The notes: generated by a model from the sequence alone, not told the origin. A stretch of DNA of 64,000 nucleotides from Leisingera aquimarina DSM 24565 (GCF_000473165.1 NZ_KI421504.1:2079957-2143956), one strand, 5' to 3'. Counted from the first letter of the stretch, positions 1-10,226 are shown. A program made the numbers and translations.

Positions 1-794
<794 letters not shown>

Positions 795-795
795 T

Positions 796-818
796 CACAG
801 ATCCCGCTGGGATTTGTG
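796..818 (+). terminator. Hairpin directly after groEL stop
   Basis: A 10-bp stem (one G-T pair) with a 3-nt loop starts two bases after the groEL stop codon. No T-run follows, so it may stabilise the 3' end or attenuate rather than terminate alone. Confidence 0.4.
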
Positions 819-887
819 ATGGGGCGACAGGCGATTGGCCGTTCAGGTCAATCTGCCGGAAGCCCGCCACTGATGATTGCAAGATTT

Positions 888-920
888 GGGGCTGCCTGCG
901 GGCGGCCCCTTTTCGTTTTT
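888..920 (+). terminator. Rho-independent terminator downstream of groEL
   Basis: A 9-bp GC-rich stem (888-896 with 901-909, loop TGCG) is followed by TTTTCGTTTTT. It is the likely end of the groEL transcript. Confidence 0.8.
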
Positions 921-933
921 GACAGAGGCAGAA

Positions 934-985
934 GGCCCGCCTGGCGGGCCTGCCTGCGGCGCGAGTATTTGTGCAAAGGTGAATG
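934..985 (+). repeat. Dispersed intergenic element, family A, copy 1
   Basis: A 7-bp hairpin (934-940/944-950) is followed by TGCCTGCGGCGCGAGTATTT and a purine-rich tail. The same layout recurs at 2977-3029 and, inverted, at 6721-6802. Copies lie between genes. The element is familiar from roseobacter genomes; its function is not known to me. Confidence 0.6.
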
Positions 986-998
986 CGGGAGGGGCGTG

Positions 999-1586
999 AT
1001 GGTTGTTGGGCCGGACTTCATGACTGGGGTCGATGAAGAGCACTTTGACGAAGTCGATACACTGCTGAAGGCGGCTTTTCCTACTGATGCGGAAGCGCGG
1101 CTGGTGAAGAAGCTGCGGGCGGACGGCGATATGCTGTTTGAAGCCCGAAAACCCTGGGAGGGCAGGATCGGCGGCTATTTCGCGCTGAGCCGTATGCAGG
1201 CGCCGGAGGGCTGGGCTTGCCTGGCGCCGATGGCGGTGCTGCCCGAGTGGCAGGGCGGCAGGCTGGCGGAGCGTAAGCCGAACATGGAAGCAGGCGGACC
1301 CAAGGATCAACTGTACCGGGGACCGTGGCGTTTCGGTTCGCGGATGCTGCAGCACTTGCAAAGTTACTATGAGGTGTTTCCAGCCGGCGTGCGGGAGCGT
1401 ATGCCGGAAACCATCGTTGTTCTTGGCAAGCCCTCCTTTTACGGTCGGTACGGCTTCAGCCTGGAGCGGGCGCAAAAGCTCATCAGCCCCTATCCGCTGG
1501 ACTGCACGCTGATCCTGCGGCGGGGCGTGGATGTGCCGGAGGCAGAGCTGATCTACCCGCGGGCGTTTCATGACGGCGGTTGCTGA
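999..1586 (+). CDS. GNAT-family N-acetyltransferase
   Basis: About 195 residues. The protein resembles YhbS-type GCN5-related N-acetyltransferases, which move an acetyl group from acetyl-CoA to an amine; the substrate is unknown. Family features are the N-terminal helix region DEVDTLLKAAFPTDAEARLV, the strand LAPMAVLPEWQGG and the C-terminal IVVLGKPSFYGRYGF, matching the family's conserved VLGdpaYYgRFGF stretch. The frame is open upstream to 816, but that extension crosses the terminator and repeat. The ATG at 999, preceded by GGGAGGGG, is therefore the better start. The typical acetyl-CoA loop (Q/RxxGxG/A) appears only as the degenerate EWQGGRLAERK, so activity is uncertain. Confidence 0.75.
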   Translation: MVVGPDFMTGVDEEHFDEVDTLLKAAFPTDAEARLVKKLRADGDMLFEARKPWEGRIGGYFALSRMQAPEGWACLAPMAVLPEWQGGRLAERKPNMEAGGPKDQLYRGPWRFGSRMLQHLQSYYEVFPAGVRERMPETIVVLGKPSFYGRYGFSLERAQKLISPYPLDCTLILRRGVDVPEAELIYPRAFHDGGC

Positions 1587-1662
1587 CACGAAGTTTTCAT
1601 TGGCCGGACAGGATCTTGCGGGCTAGTTTCTTGAGGAGCGCGCAACAGGGAGGGACCGGCGG

Positions 1663-2976
1663 ATGCAGAAACCGGCAGGGCGGATGCTGGTCCGGCTGTT
1701 GCTGGCGCTGCTGATTGCAGGCTGCGGGGTGTCGCCGGTGGACCGGCTGGCCAAGCCGCCGAACCTTTACTCAACAGGGCGCAATTACCAGGCGGAGCGG
1801 GTTCCAGAGGCGCAGCGCACGGTCGCGCCCAGGCTGCTTTATGTCACCAACCGCTCGCAACGGCTGAATGGCGACGGGTCGGTCACCTATTTGGCGGAAC
1901 GCTCGGATTCGATGGGGTTTGGCACCGCAGAAGTGCAATTCACCAGGGTAGCAGACTGGCCGGAATTGGTGGCGCTCACCCATGCAGGGCGCGGCGGGCG
2001 GCTGCCGCGATTGAAGGTGGCGGGGTTCCGCGACGGGATTCGGTTTTCTAAAACACCGCTCGCGGCCGAGCGGCGCGGCGGCCGGGTGGTGACCGAGGCG
2101 CAGGCTGAAAGAGATTACGCCGCCCATGCAGCCGCTTTCCGCAAGGCGGTGGCGGCAGAGGTTCGGCGTGCGGGAACCGGCCGTATCCTTTTGTTTGTGC
2201 ATGGTTTCAACAATGATTTTGACGAGGCGCTGACCACCCTGGCCAATATCTGGCATTACTCCGGGCGCCGCTCGGTGCCGATGGCGTTTTCCTGGCCGGC
2301 GGGCAATTCCGGCCTGTTCAAATACTTCCGCGACCGGGAGGCGGGGGATTTTTCGGTTTTTCATCTGAAGGAAACGCTGGATTTGCTGGCCTCGGTCCCG
2401 GAGGTGGAGGATATTGACATCGTTGCCCATTCCCGGGGCTCCGATGTGGCGGCGACGGCCCTGCGGGAACTGGTGATCCGTGAGCGCGGGCGGGGCAAGC
2501 GCCCCAAGGTTACACTGAAGACCGGCACGCTGGTCCTGGCGGCGCCGGATCTGGATGTGGGCATTGTGCGGCAGCGGCTGATGAGCGAACGGGTCTTTGC
2601 GGCTTTTGAGCAGGTCAATGTGTATATCAACCCGGATGATCAGGCGCTGGCGATTGCCTCGATCCTGACCCAAGAGGCGCGGTTCGGGCGGCTGGATGCG
2701 TCGGATTTCGCCCCCGGCGAACTAGCAACGCTGAAGAAGGTGGGGCTGGTGCATTTCATCCGGGTTGAGGGGGCAGGGGGCGCGGGCCATTCCTATTTCC
2801 GCGACAATCCTGGCGCGATGTCGGATATCGCGCTGGCGCTGCGCACGCGGGCCTTTCCGGGAGGCACGCTGCGGCCGCTGGAGCTGGACCGCGACAATAT
2901 CTGGACCCTGCACCCGGACTACCCGCTGGAACGGTTGCCGGATCTGGACCTGGACTTTGTGCAGGACCGCCGCTGA
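1663..2976 (+). CDS. DUF900-type alpha/beta hydrolase lipoprotein
   Basis: About 437 residues. It has a short hydrophobic signal ending in a lipobox (LLIAGC, Cys21), so it is probably lipid-anchored. The middle belongs to the DUF900 esterase/lipase superfamily. LLFVHGFNNDF matches the oxyanion strand, and IVAHSRGSD carries the nucleophile Ser in an AHSRG elbow. An acidic residue sits in APDLDVG and a His in GHSYF near the C-terminus. The substrate is unknown. The start at 1663 is preceded by GGGAGGG. An internal Met at residue 8 would give a more compact signal peptide and is an alternative. The gene stands alone, with family A repeats on both sides of its neighbourhood. Confidence 0.8.
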   Translation: MQKPAGRMLVRLLLALLIAGCGVSPVDRLAKPPNLYSTGRNYQAERVPEAQRTVAPRLLYVTNRSQRLNGDGSVTYLAERSDSMGFGTAEVQFTRVADWPELVALTHAGRGGRLPRLKVAGFRDGIRFSKTPLAAERRGGRVVTEAQAERDYAAHAAAFRKAVAAEVRRAGTGRILLFVHGFNNDFDEALTTLANIWHYSGRRSVPMAFSWPAGNSGLFKYFRDREAGDFSVFHLKETLDLLASVPEVEDIDIVAHSRGSDVAATALRELVIRERGRGKRPKVTLKTGTLVLAAPDLDVGIVRQRLMSERVFAAFEQVNVYINPDDQALAIASILTQEARFGRLDASDFAPGELATLKKVGLVHFIRVEGAGGAGHSYFRDNPGAMSDIALALRTRAFPGGTLRPLELDRDNIWTLHPDYPLERLPDLDLDFVQDRR

Positions 2977-3029
2977 AGGCCCGCGGTGTGGGCCTGCCTT
3001 CGGCGGGAGTATTTCCGGCCGGAAAGAAG
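2977..3029 (+). repeat. Dispersed intergenic element, family A, copy 2
   Basis: Directly after the hydrolase stop lies a short GGCCC/GGGCC hairpin, then GCCTTCGGCGGGAGTATTT and GGAAAGAAG. This is the clearest forward copy of the element also seen at 934 and 6721. Confidence 0.65.
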
Positions 3030-3105
3030 CGCGCCAGCCGCCGGGCTGCTGCTGACACGGAAAATTCACTGGCCTGGAAGACGGGTCCATTGTAGCTGGC
3101 ACCGC

Positions 3106-3990
3106 ATGCGATTATTTCTGCTTGTCTCTCTCACCATGCTGGCCTTTGCCGCAAATTCGATCCTGGGCAGGGCCGCGGTTGGCGGCGGCTATATGGATGC
3201 CACCGGATTTGGCCTGTGGCGGCTGGTGTCCGGGGCGCTGATCCTGGCGGCTTTGTGCCGGATCCGGGGGCTGGACACCTGGAGCCGGGAGCGCATCCTG
3301 CTTCCTTCCAGTCTGTGGGGCGGGGCGGCGCTGACGCTGTATATGGCGGGATTTACCCTGGCGTATCAGGATCTTGATGCCGGATTGGGGGCACTGGTTC
3401 TGTTCGGGGTGGTGCAGATATCGATGTTCCTGTGGGGAGCTGTGCGCGGCAGCCGGCCGGGTTTGGCCCAGGCCGCCGGGGCTGTGGCGGCCTTTCTGGG
3501 GCTGGCCTATGTGGTCTGGCCTGCAGAGGGCGCCGGGGTGCCGTTGACCGCGTCATTGCTGATGGCGGCGAGCGGGCTAGGCTGGGGCATCTACAGCCTG
3601 CTGGGGCGCGGAGCGCGGCAGTCGCTGGTGTCCACGGCGGTGAATTTTGCCTGGTCCAGCGTGATGATGCTGCCGGTGCTGCTGCTGGCGGGCGGCGGCA
3701 CGGTGGTGAGCCCGTACGGCGTGTTGCTGGCAGTTTTGTCCGGCGCGGTGACCTCGGGGCTTGGGTATGCGCTGTGGTACCGGGTGCTGCCGCAACTGCT
3801 GCCCGCGGTGGCAGCAACTGTGCAGCTGAGCGTGCCGGTGATTGCAATCCTTGCGGGGGCTGTGCTGTTGGGCGAGAGCGTAGGGCTGCGGCTGGTGTTC
3901 GGGTCGGTTGCGGTGCTGGGCGGCATTGCGCTGGTGGTGCTGGGCGGGCCGGGGCGGGCAGCACGGCAGGAGCCGGGCAAGGTCGGCTGA
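3106..3990 (+). CDS. EamA/DMT-family transporter
   Basis: A 294-residue integral membrane protein with about ten hydrophobic helices arranged as two EamA repeats, as in drug/metabolite exporters (RhaT/YdcZ-like superfamily). The second repeat includes [14 protein letters not shown] and [13 protein letters not shown], and the end has the conserved VLLGES segment. Many members export amino acids or metabolites; the substrate here cannot be told. The frame is open upstream to 2986, but that part overlaps the family A repeat. The ATG at 3106 gives a normal N-terminal membrane helix ([19 protein letters not shown]). The next gene starts 40 bp after the stop on the same strand. Confidence 0.88.
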   Translation: MRLFLLVSLTMLAFAANSILGRAAVGGGYMDATGFGLWRLVSGALILAALCRIRGLDTWSRERILLPSSLWGGAALTLYMAGFTLAYQDLDAGLGALVLFGVVQISMFLWGAVRGSRPGLAQAAGAVAAFLGLAYVVWPAEGAGVPLTASLLMAASGLGWGIYSLLGRGARQSLVSTAVNFAWSSVMMLPVLLLAGGGTVVSPYGVLLAVLSGAVTSGLGYALWYRVLPQLLPAVAATVQLSVPVIAILAGAVLLGESVGLRLVFGSVAVLGGIALVVLGGPGRAARQEPGKVG

Positions 3991-4030
3991 GGGGCTTTCA
4001 CCGCCCGCCGTTTGCGCTTATCTGGTGCCC

Positions 4031-4807
4031 ATGCGTATTGCGATGAAATCCCTGATGGCCGCTGCGGCGGTGCTGCTGCCGCTGCCCGCTGCAGCAGATT
4101 GTGTGATCCTGCTGCACGGTTTGGCCCGCAGCGAGGCGTCTTTTGTGGTGCTCGGGGAGGTCTTGCAATCGCGCGGCTACAGCGTTGTACGGCCAGGCTA
4201 TGCCTCCACCGAGGACACCATCCAGGTACTGGCAGAGGAGACCCTGCCGGAGGCCTTTGCTGCCTGCGGTGAAGAGACAACCCATGTGGTGACCCACTCG
4301 ATGGGCGGCATCCTGTTGCGCCATTGGCTGCAGGGCAACCATCCGCAAAACCTGGGCCGGGTGGTGATGATGGGCCCGCCGAACCAGGGCAGCGAACTGG
4401 TGGATGAGCTAGGCGATTGGGAGGTTTTCGGCCTGCTGAACGGCCCTGCGGGCCAGCAGCTCGGCACCGGGGCGGAGAGCCTGTCGAAACAACTGCCGCC
4501 GGTTGATTTTCAGCTGGGGGTGATCGCGGGCAGCGAGACGCTGAACCCGCTGTTCTCCGCCCTTATACCGGGGGCGGATGACGGTAAGGTCTCGGTCGCC
4601 AGCACCAAGGCGGACGGCATGGCGGCGCATCTGACACTGCCGGTCACCCATACCTATATGATGAACAATCCGCAGGTGATGGCGCAGACGCTGCACTTCC
4701 TCGAGGAGGGGCGGTTTGAGCCGTCGCTGACCTGGCTGGCGGCAGTGGAAGAGATCATCGCGGAGGCTTGCCAGCTGAATGGCGGTTGCGCAGAGGCAGA
4801 GAAATGA
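4031..4807 (+). CDS. Secreted alpha/beta hydrolase (lipase-like)
   Basis: About 258 residues with a signal peptide ([15 protein letters not shown]). The mature protein opens with [10 protein letters not shown], the oxyanion strand of alpha/beta hydrolases. It has the nucleophile elbow THSMGG, a GPPNQGSE segment and a later Asp (GADDGKV), with a probable catalytic His in LPVTHTYMM. This resembles triacylglycerol-lipase/acetyltransferase-like proteins such as the EstA and YcjY relatives, probably periplasmic. The start is chosen at the ATG preceding the signal peptide. The last four bases overlap the start of phnM (ATGA), implying translational coupling. Confidence 0.82.
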   Translation: MRIAMKSLMAAAAVLLPLPAAADCVILLHGLARSEASFVVLGEVLQSRGYSVVRPGYASTEDTIQVLAEETLPEAFAACGEETTHVVTHSMGGILLRHWLQGNHPQNLGRVVMMGPPNQGSELVDELGDWEVFGLLNGPAGQQLGTGAESLSKQLPPVDFQLGVIAGSETLNPLFSALIPGADDGKVSVASTKADGMAAHLTLPVTHTYMMNNPQVMAQTLHFLEEGRFEPSLTWLAAVEEIIAEACQLNGGCAEAEK

Positions 4808-5952
4808 CATTGGAACTGACGCTGCAAGGCGGCGATGTGCTGCGCCCCGGCGGGTTGGAGCGCGGCGGCGAAATTGCCATCGCAGGCGGCCTGGTATCGG
4901 AGACAGCGGCGGGGCGCGCCGTGGACCTGACAGGCTATCTGGTGCTGCCGGGGATCGTGGATCTGCACGGCGACGGGTTTGAGCGCCATTTGGCGCCGCG
5001 CCGGGGCGCGATGAAGCAGATGGCCGAAGGGGTGGTGGCCGCCGAGGCCGAACTGGCTGCGAACGGGATCACAACTGCGGTGCTGGCGCAGTTCTACTCC
5101 TGGGAGGGCGGTTTGCGCGGGCCGGAGTTTGCGGCGCAGGTGTTCGAGGGCATCAAAGCGGTGCGCAGTTCTGTGGTGACCGATTTGCTGCCGCAGCTGC
5201 GGTTCGAGATCCACATGCTGGAGGATTACACCGGGCTCGCCGCCAAAGTAGCAGAGTGGCAGGTGCCGTATGTGGTGCTCAACGATCACCTGCCGCATGA
5301 GCGGCTGGCGCAGGGCAAAAAACCGCCGCGTCTCACCGGCCAGGCGCTGAAGGCGGGGCGTAACCCCGAGGTCCACTGGCAGATGCTGAAGGACATGCAT
5401 GCGCGCCGGGATGAGGTGCCGGGCAGGCTGGACGCGCTGTGTGCGGAATTAGCGGCGCAGAATGTGCAACTGGGCAGCCATGACGACCAAACCGCAGAAG
5501 ACCGCGCCGTCTGGCGCGGCCGCGGCGCGCGGATTTCCGAGTTTCCGGAAACGCTGGAGGCAGCCGAGGCTGCGCGGGGCGCAGGGGATCCGGTGATCCT
5601 CGGCTCGCCCAATGTGGTGCGCGGCGGCTCGCACAAGGGCAATGCCTCGGCGGTGGAGCTGATTGCCATGGGGCTCTGCGATGCGCTGGCCTCGGATTAC
5701 CATTACCCCAGCCCGCGCCGGGCGGCGCTGATGCTGGAACGCTCCGGCCTGCTGGATCTGGCGGGCGCCTGGCGGCTAGTCTCTGAGGGGCCTGCGCAGG
5801 TGCTGGGGCTCCAGGACCGCGGGCAGCTGGAGGCGGGCAAGAGGGCTGACATTGTGGTGCTGGAGAAGCAAACGCAGCGGGTGGCGGCAACCCTGTCGGG
5901 CGGGTGTGTCAGCTATTTGTCAGGGGATGTCGCGGCCCGCTTCCTGGCTTGA
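4804..5952 (+). CDS. phnM: Alpha-D-ribose 1-methylphosphonate 5-triphosphate diphosphatase (PhnM)
   Basis: About 382 residues, the normal size for PhnM. This amidohydrolase-family enzyme removes pyrophosphate from ribose-1-methylphosphonate-5-triphosphate in the C-P lyase pathway. Metal-binding motifs are visible: [13 protein letters not shown] near residue 55, [17 protein letters not shown], and [13 protein letters not shown] followed by ASDYHYPS. The C-terminal [10 protein letters not shown] is typical of amidohydrolases. It overlaps the upstream hydrolase by four bases. No other phn genes (phnG-L, phnN) are in the window, so it is either an extra copy or separated from the main cluster. 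Confidence 0.92.
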   Translation: MTLELTLQGGDVLRPGGLERGGEIAIAGGLVSETAAGRAVDLTGYLVLPGIVDLHGDGFERHLAPRRGAMKQMAEGVVAAEAELAANGITTAVLAQFYSWEGGLRGPEFAAQVFEGIKAVRSSVVTDLLPQLRFEIHMLEDYTGLAAKVAEWQVPYVVLNDHLPHERLAQGKKPPRLTGQALKAGRNPEVHWQMLKDMHARRDEVPGRLDALCAELAAQNVQLGSHDDQTAEDRAVWRGRGARISEFPETLEAAEAARGAGDPVILGSPNVVRGGSHKGNASAVELIAMGLCDALASDYHYPSPRRAALMLERSGLLDLAGAWRLVSEGPAQVLGLQDRGQLEAGKRADIVVLEKQTQRVAATLSGGCVSYLSGDVAARFLA

Positions 5953-6097
5953 AGGGGAGCGCCGCGCATCAGGCCGGAAGGCCCTCTTTGCGGCGCGTGA
6001 AACCGGCGGCGCCGGTTTCACCTGGCGCCTTGCTGCTTGGGGCAGGGCTGGTTAGACTGGCGGGCAATTGATTTCAGATGTTTGCAAAGCGGAAGAT

Positions 6098-6720
6098 ATG
6101 CTTCGGAAATACGGCCGCACGTTTCACTTGCAGTGATCGCCCGGGGCCACCAGCGACGATAAGATCATGCAGGATATTTCGGCCTTGATGGCTGAGCCTG
6201 AGGTGGTGATCACCGAAAAGATGGATGGGAAAACACCACCATTCATGCAGGCGGCTGCCATCCGCGCAGCCCGGATGCGCGCTATCACCGGTCGCGGGAC
6301 TGGATGAAGGCGTTTGCCGCGGGGATTTCCCCGGCGCTGGCGGAGGGATAGCGGATTGTGGGCGAATATCTCTATGCCCGCCATGCCATCGCCTATGCGG
6401 CGTTGCCCTCGTATTTCCTGGGGTTTGCGTGGATCCTGGACGGGATGGTCCAGTCCTGGGACCAAACCCTTGAAAGGTTTGCGGAGCTTGGCATTTCCAG
6501 CGTGCCGGTGCTGTACCGCGGCAAGGTTTCGCCTCAGCTGATTGATCAGACCATTGCCAGGCTGGACCTTGAAACTCAGGAGGGGCTTGTGATCCGCGCA
6601 GCCTGCGGCTTTGCCGAAGCGGACATGAGCCGCCTGCTGGCGAAATACGTCCGTGCCGGCCACGTGCAGACGGATGTGCACTGGATGAACGCACAGATCA
6701 TCAAAAACGCCCTCGCCTAA
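6098..6720 (+). pseudogene. Decayed RNA ligase family (Rnl2-like) gene
   Basis: Conceptual translation gives an RNA/DNA-ligase-like nucleotidyltransferase broken at three points. The ATG at 6098 opens a frame (MLRKYGRTFHLQ) that hits TGA at 6134-6136. The same frame then continues through the nucleophile motif EKMDG (Lys codon 6218-6220). About one base is missing just after this, near 6227-6231, and the shifted frame reads ENTTIH-like sequence. A second stop, TAG at 6349-6351, sits where EGWRIVGEY would be expected. The rest is intact to 6720: GEYLYARHAIAY (motif III region), EGLVIRA (motif IV) and KYVRAGHVQTDVHW (motif V). RNA repair ligases of this type join nicked RNA. The gene is very likely non-functional. 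Confidence 0.75.
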
Positions 6721-6802
6721 GGCCGCTTGCTGCTTCTTTCTGATCTTAAATACCTCGGGGGAGCCGTGGCAGCGCCGCGGCGGGGGCAGCGCCCCCGTTT
6801 TT
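6721..6802 (-). repeat. Dispersed intergenic element, family A, copy 3, with terminator
   Basis: On the minus strand this reads as a GGGGGCGCTGCCCCC hairpin, then CTCCCCCGAGGTATTT and CAGAAAGAAG, the classic form of the element. On the plus strand the hairpin (6782-6796) is followed by GTTTTT and could end plus-strand transcripts. It abuts the purK stop codon. Confidence 0.7.
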
Positions 6803-7889
6803 AGCTCTGCGGTTTCACCACCCGGTTCACATGGCCCATCTTGCGGCCCGGCTTGGCGTCGGCCTTGCCATAGAGATGGATGGCGCAATCCGCTTCTTTC
6901 GCCAGGTCGGGCATGCGGTCCACGTCGGCGCCGATCAGGTTCTCCATCACCACATCGGAATGGCGCTGGCCATCGCCAAGCGGCCAGCCCGCAACCGCGC
7001 GGATGTGCTGTTCGAACTGATCCACCGTGCAGCCGTTCTGGGTCCAGTGGCCGGAGTTGTGCACGCGCGGGGCGATCTCGTTGACGATCAGGTCTTCGGG
7101 GGTGACAAACAGCTCGACGCCAAGGACACCAACGTATTCCAGCGCATTCAGGATCTTGCCCGCCATCAGCACCGCGTCCATGCACTGGCTGGTGCTGAGC
7201 CGCGCGGGCACGGTGGTGGTGTGCAGGATGCCGTCGCGGTGGACGTTTTCGCCGGGGTCGAAACAGGCGATCTCGCCGGTCACGCCGCGTGCGGCAATGA
7301 CCGAGACCTCATGGCTGAAATTCACAAAACCTTCGACGATCGAGGGCGCGCCTGCCATGGCGGCGAGCGCATCGCCCGCGTCCTCAGCCGCCTTGATGCG
7401 GGCCTGGCCCTTGCCGTCATAACCGAAGCGGCGGGTTTTCAGGATCGATGGCGCGCCGATTGCGGACAGGGCGGCGTCGAGGCTGGCCTGATCGGTGATG
7501 TCGGCAAACGGCGCGGTCTTGAGGCCAAGGTCCTGCAGGAACGTCTTTTCCGTCAGACGGTCCTGGCTGATCCGCAAGGCTTCACGGCCCGGGCGGATCG
7601 GTTTTTGCGCTTCCAGCAGGTCGAGGGCCGAGGTCGGGATGTTTTCGAACTCATAGGTGATCACATCGACGGCAGCCGCAAAGGCGGCGAGCGCTTCGGC
7701 GTCCTCGTAGCCTGCGGTGGTCACGCGGTTGGCCACATGGCCTGCGGGCGGGTTGGCACCGGGTTCAAAGATATGAGTCTTGAAGCCGAGGCGGGAGGCC
7801 GCAACCGAGAGCATCCGGCCGAGCTGGCCGCCGCCGAGGATGCCGATGGTGGAACCGGGCTGTAATACCTGTGCGGGCACGTCAGTCAT
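6801..7889 (-). CDS. purK: 5-(carboxyamino)imidazole ribonucleotide synthase (PurK)
   Basis: A 362-residue ATP-grasp enzyme of purine synthesis. It makes N5-CAIR from AIR, bicarbonate and ATP. The N-terminal [15 protein letters not shown] is the PurK nucleotide-fold signature. [12 protein letters not shown] is the ATP-grasp loop, and [14 protein letters not shown] is the conserved active-site segment. The frame is open 16 codons further upstream. The ATG at 7889 overlaps the purE stop by eight bases and fits both the family's start and operon coupling. It acts with PurE, encoded immediately upstream. Confidence 0.96.
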   Translation of the reverse strand: MTDVPAQVLQPGSTIGILGGGQLGRMLSVAASRLGFKTHIFEPGANPPAGHVANRVTTAGYEDAEALAAFAAAVDVITYEFENIPTSALDLLEAQKPIRPGREALRISQDRLTEKTFLQDLGLKTAPFADITDQASLDAALSAIGAPSILKTRRFGYDGKGQARIKAAEDAGDALAAMAGAPSIVEGFVNFSHEVSVIAARGVTGEIACFDPGENVHRDGILHTTTVPARLSTSQCMDAVLMAGKILNALEYVGVLGVELFVTPEDLIVNEIAPRVHNSGHWTQNGCTVDQFEQHIRAVAGWPLGDGQRHSDVVMENLIGADVDRMPDLAKEADCAIHLYGKADAKPGRKMGHVNRVVKPQS

Positions 7890-8370
7890 CGGAGGGCTCC
7901 TCCGGGATCGAGGCGGAGAGCGTCTCGCGCCAGTCATCCAGGCGCTGGGCGAGGTCCGCGTCCTGCAGGGCCAAGATGCCCGCGGCCATCAGGCCTGCGT
8001 TGGCGGCCCCTGCGGAACCGATCGCCATGGTCGCGACCGGGAAGCCCTTGGGCATCTGCACGATGGAATAAAGCGAGTCGACGCCGGACAGCGCCCGGGT
8101 CTGGACCGGCACGCCGACAACGGGCACCCGGGTTTTGGAGGCGACCATGCCGGGCAGGTGGGCAGCACCGCCCGCACCTGCGATGATCACTTGCAAGCCG
8201 CGGTCCGCGGCGGATTTGCCGTAGCTCCACAGCCGGTCCGGGGTGCGGTGGGCCGAGACGATCTTGGCCTCGTACTCGATGCCCAGATCATCCAGGATAT
8301 TGGCGGCTTCTTTCATGGTGGGCCAGTCGGATTGGCTGCCCATGATAATGCCTACTTTGATGTCGGCCAT
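7882..8370 (-). CDS. purE: N5-CAIR mutase (PurE)
   Basis: A 162-residue protein, the catalytic subunit of phosphoribosylaminoimidazole carboxylase (class I PurE). It converts N5-CAIR to [26 protein letters not shown] and the [12 protein letters not shown] loop are diagnostic, with the active-site His in SAHR. It is the first gene of the purE-purK operon and its stop overlaps the purK start. The organism therefore uses the bacterial two-step PurK/PurE route. Confidence 0.97.
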   Translation of the reverse strand: MADIKVGIIMGSQSDWPTMKEAANILDDLGIEYEAKIVSAHRTPDRLWSYGKSAADRGLQVIIAGAGGAAHLPGMVASKTRVPVVGVPVQTRALSGVDSLYSIVQMPKGFPVATMAIGSAGAANAGLMAAGILALQDADLAQRLDDWRETLSASIPEEPSDD

Positions 8371-8503
8371 GGCTTGTTGGCTCCTGTCGCGGCTTGTGGA
8401 GCGCGCACTATAGGGAAACTGGGACTTGGCGCAATGCGGCTTGGGGCGGAAAACTGGCGGATTGGCCCTGTTTTACGGGCTTTGGCGCTTTGCCACAGGG
8501 GGT

Positions 8504-8581
8504 GGCTCCCGCCCGCGCGGGATGCAGGCAAGCTGCACCGCCTTGCGGTTGGGCTTGGCGCCGCGCGGCGGCGCGGGAGGC
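8504..8581 (+). repeat. GC-rich palindromic intergenic repeat, family B, copy 1
   Basis: Begins GGCTCCCGCCCG, has the internal block GCGGTTGGGCTTGGCGCC, and ends GGCGCGGGAGGC, so the ends are inverted. The same architecture is found near 12511, 43779, 48809 and, partly, 51078. Confidence 0.6.
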
Positions 8582-8634
8582 TTGCGCCGATCCTGATCCG
8601 CGGGCAGGGTGGCTGCTGGAGCAGGGAGACAGCG

Positions 8635-8880
8635 ATGCTGGAACTGCGCCCCAATTGCGAGCTGTGCGATAAAGATCTGCCGCCGGATGCAGCGGATGCG
8701 CGGATCTGCAGCTATGAGTGCACCTATTGCGCGGAGTGCGTGGAGCAGGTGTTGCATGATGTCTGCCCCACCTGCGGTGGCGCCTTTGCGCCGCGGCCCA
8801 TCCGGCCTCGACGGAACGGGTGCATTCGACGTTCACCCGCGCGGATATCGAAGCGCATGTGGTGCGGATCCGGCATCTGA
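8635..8880 (+). CDS. DUF1272 zinc-ribbon-like protein, apparently frameshifted at 3' end
   Basis: The first about 58 residues match DUF1272: MLELRPNCELCDKDLPPDA, then ICSYECTYCAECVEQ and CPTCGGAF. These give paired Cys knuckles likely to bind zinc. After PIRP the frame reads low-complexity residues and stops at 8880. In another frame, 8812-8897 reads PASTERVHS and then TRADIEAHVVRIRHLKPEER, which is the expected DUF1272 tail. A short deletion between CCGGCC-like repeats could explain both the missing residues and the shift. The role of DUF1272 is unknown. The product may still be made with an altered tail. Confidence 0.7.
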   Translation: MLELRPNCELCDKDLPPDAADARICSYECTYCAECVEQVLHDVCPTCGGAFAPRPIRPRRNGCIRRSPARISKRMWCGSGI

Positions 8881-8936
8881 AGCCGGAAGAGCGGTGATCG
8901 GAACCGCCCGGCAGGCGGCTCCGGTTGTTTCCGGGA

Positions 8937-10226
8937 TCAGTCCCGCTGTTTCGGCAGAATCAGGTTCAGCACCAAGCCCGCAACGCCGGAGAGGCCAATG
9001 CCCGCGAGGGTGAAGCCTTCGCCGAATTGAAGCGTCAGCCCGCCCAGGCCGATGATCAGTACGGTGGAGATGATCACCATGTTACGCGCCTCGGACAGCG
9101 CCTCGCCCAGTTTTGCCAGAACCGACAGACCGACCACGGTGACCATGCCGAAGAGCAGGATCATGATGCCGCCCATCACCGGCATCGGGATGGTGGCAAG
9201 CGCACCCGACAGCTTGCCCGCGAAGGATAGCGCGATGGCGAAGAGCGCCGCCCAGGTCATGATCGCCGGGTTGAAGGCGCGGGTGAGCGTTACGGCGCCG
9301 GTGACCTCGGAATAGGTGGTGTTGGGCGGGCCGCCTAAGATGCCCGCGGCGGCGGTGGCCAGGCCGTCGCCCAGCATGGTGTTCTGGATGCCGGGCTTGT
9401 CCATGTAGTCACGCTTGGTCACGCTAGAGATCGCCATGATGTCGCCGAAGTGTTCGATCGCAGGCGCAATGGCGACCGGCAGGATGAACAGGATTGCGGC
9501 CAGGTTGAACTCAGGCGTGACGAACTCCGGGACCGCGAACCAGGGGGCGCTGGCCAGCGGAGCGGTATCCACCAGGTTTTGCCCGGTGACTGCGCCGAGG
9601 ATCAGCGCGGCGGCATAGCCTGCGGCGACGCCGGCCAGAATCGGCACCACGCGCATGATGCCGCGGCCGAGAATGGCTGTGAGCATGGTGGCGCCAAGGG
9701 CTGCGGCAGCCAGCAGCAGGGCGGTGTCTTTCGGCATCACCTGAGTGTCGCCGGCCAGGCCGGTTGCCATGTTGACGGCGACGGGGGCAAGCGACAGACC
9801 GATCACCATAATCACCGGGCCGACCACCACGGGCGGCAGCAGCCGGTGCATGAAGCCCGCGCCAAAGGCGCGGATGGCAAAGCTGAGGGCGACATAGAGA
9901 AGGCCCGCCGCGGCGAGCCCGCCGGTGGTGGCGGCCATGCCCCATGTCTGCACGCCGTAGATGATCGGTGCGATGAAGGCGAAAGAGGACGCCAGGAACA
10001 CGGGCACCTGGCCGCGGGTCACGATCTGGAAGATCAAAGTTCCAAGCCCTGCGGTGAACAGGGCGACACTGGGGTCCAGCCCGGTCAGTAGCGGCACCAG
10101 CACCAGCGCGCCGAAGGCGACGAACAGCATCTGGGCGCCGATCAGCGCCTGTTTCGGGGAGAATTTATAGTCGGCGTCCTGGGCTTCAGGCACAGGAGTG
10201 CGGTCGCTGGTGGCGGTCATTGTCAT
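8937..10226 (-). CDS. uraA: Uracil/xanthine permease (NCS2 family, UraA-like)
   Basis: A 429-residue inner-membrane nucleobase:cation symporter with about 14 hydrophobic segments. The family signature is visible in the middle: PVAIAPAIEHFGDIMAIS, where the Glu-His pair lies in the substrate site. It is followed by GDGLATAAAGILGGPPNTTY, matching the NCS2 GLxxxxAGxxGxxPxTT motif. This pattern is that of uracil transporters more than of xanthine/urate ones. A second ATG lies two codons in (10220). The gene is monocistronic and faces away from the downstream flavoprotein gene. Confidence 0.92.
   Translation of the reverse strand: MTMTATSDRTPVPEAQDADYKFSPKQALIGAQMLFVAFGALVLVPLLTGLDPSVALFTAGLGTLIFQIVTRGQVPVFLASSFAFIAPIIYGVQTWGMAATTGGLAAAGLLYVALSFAIRAFGAGFMHRLLPPVVVGPVIMVIGLSLAPVAVNMATGLAGDTQVMPKDTALLLAAAALGATMLTAILGRGIMRVVPILAGVAAGYAAALILGAVTGQNLVDTAPLASAPWFAVPEFVTPEFNLAAILFILPVAIAPAIEHFGDIMAISSVTKRDYMDKPGIQNTMLGDGLATAAAGILGGPPNTTYSEVTGAVTLTRAFNPAIMTWAALFAIALSFAGKLSGALATIPMPVMGGIMILLFGMVTVVGLSVLAKLGEALSEARNMVIISTVLIIGLGGLTLQFGEGFTLAGIGLSGVAGLVLNLILPKQRD

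Noticed and set aside
816..998. Upstream extension of the GNAT acetyltransferase
   Set aside because: It crosses the groEL terminator and a repeat, and lacks family similarity.
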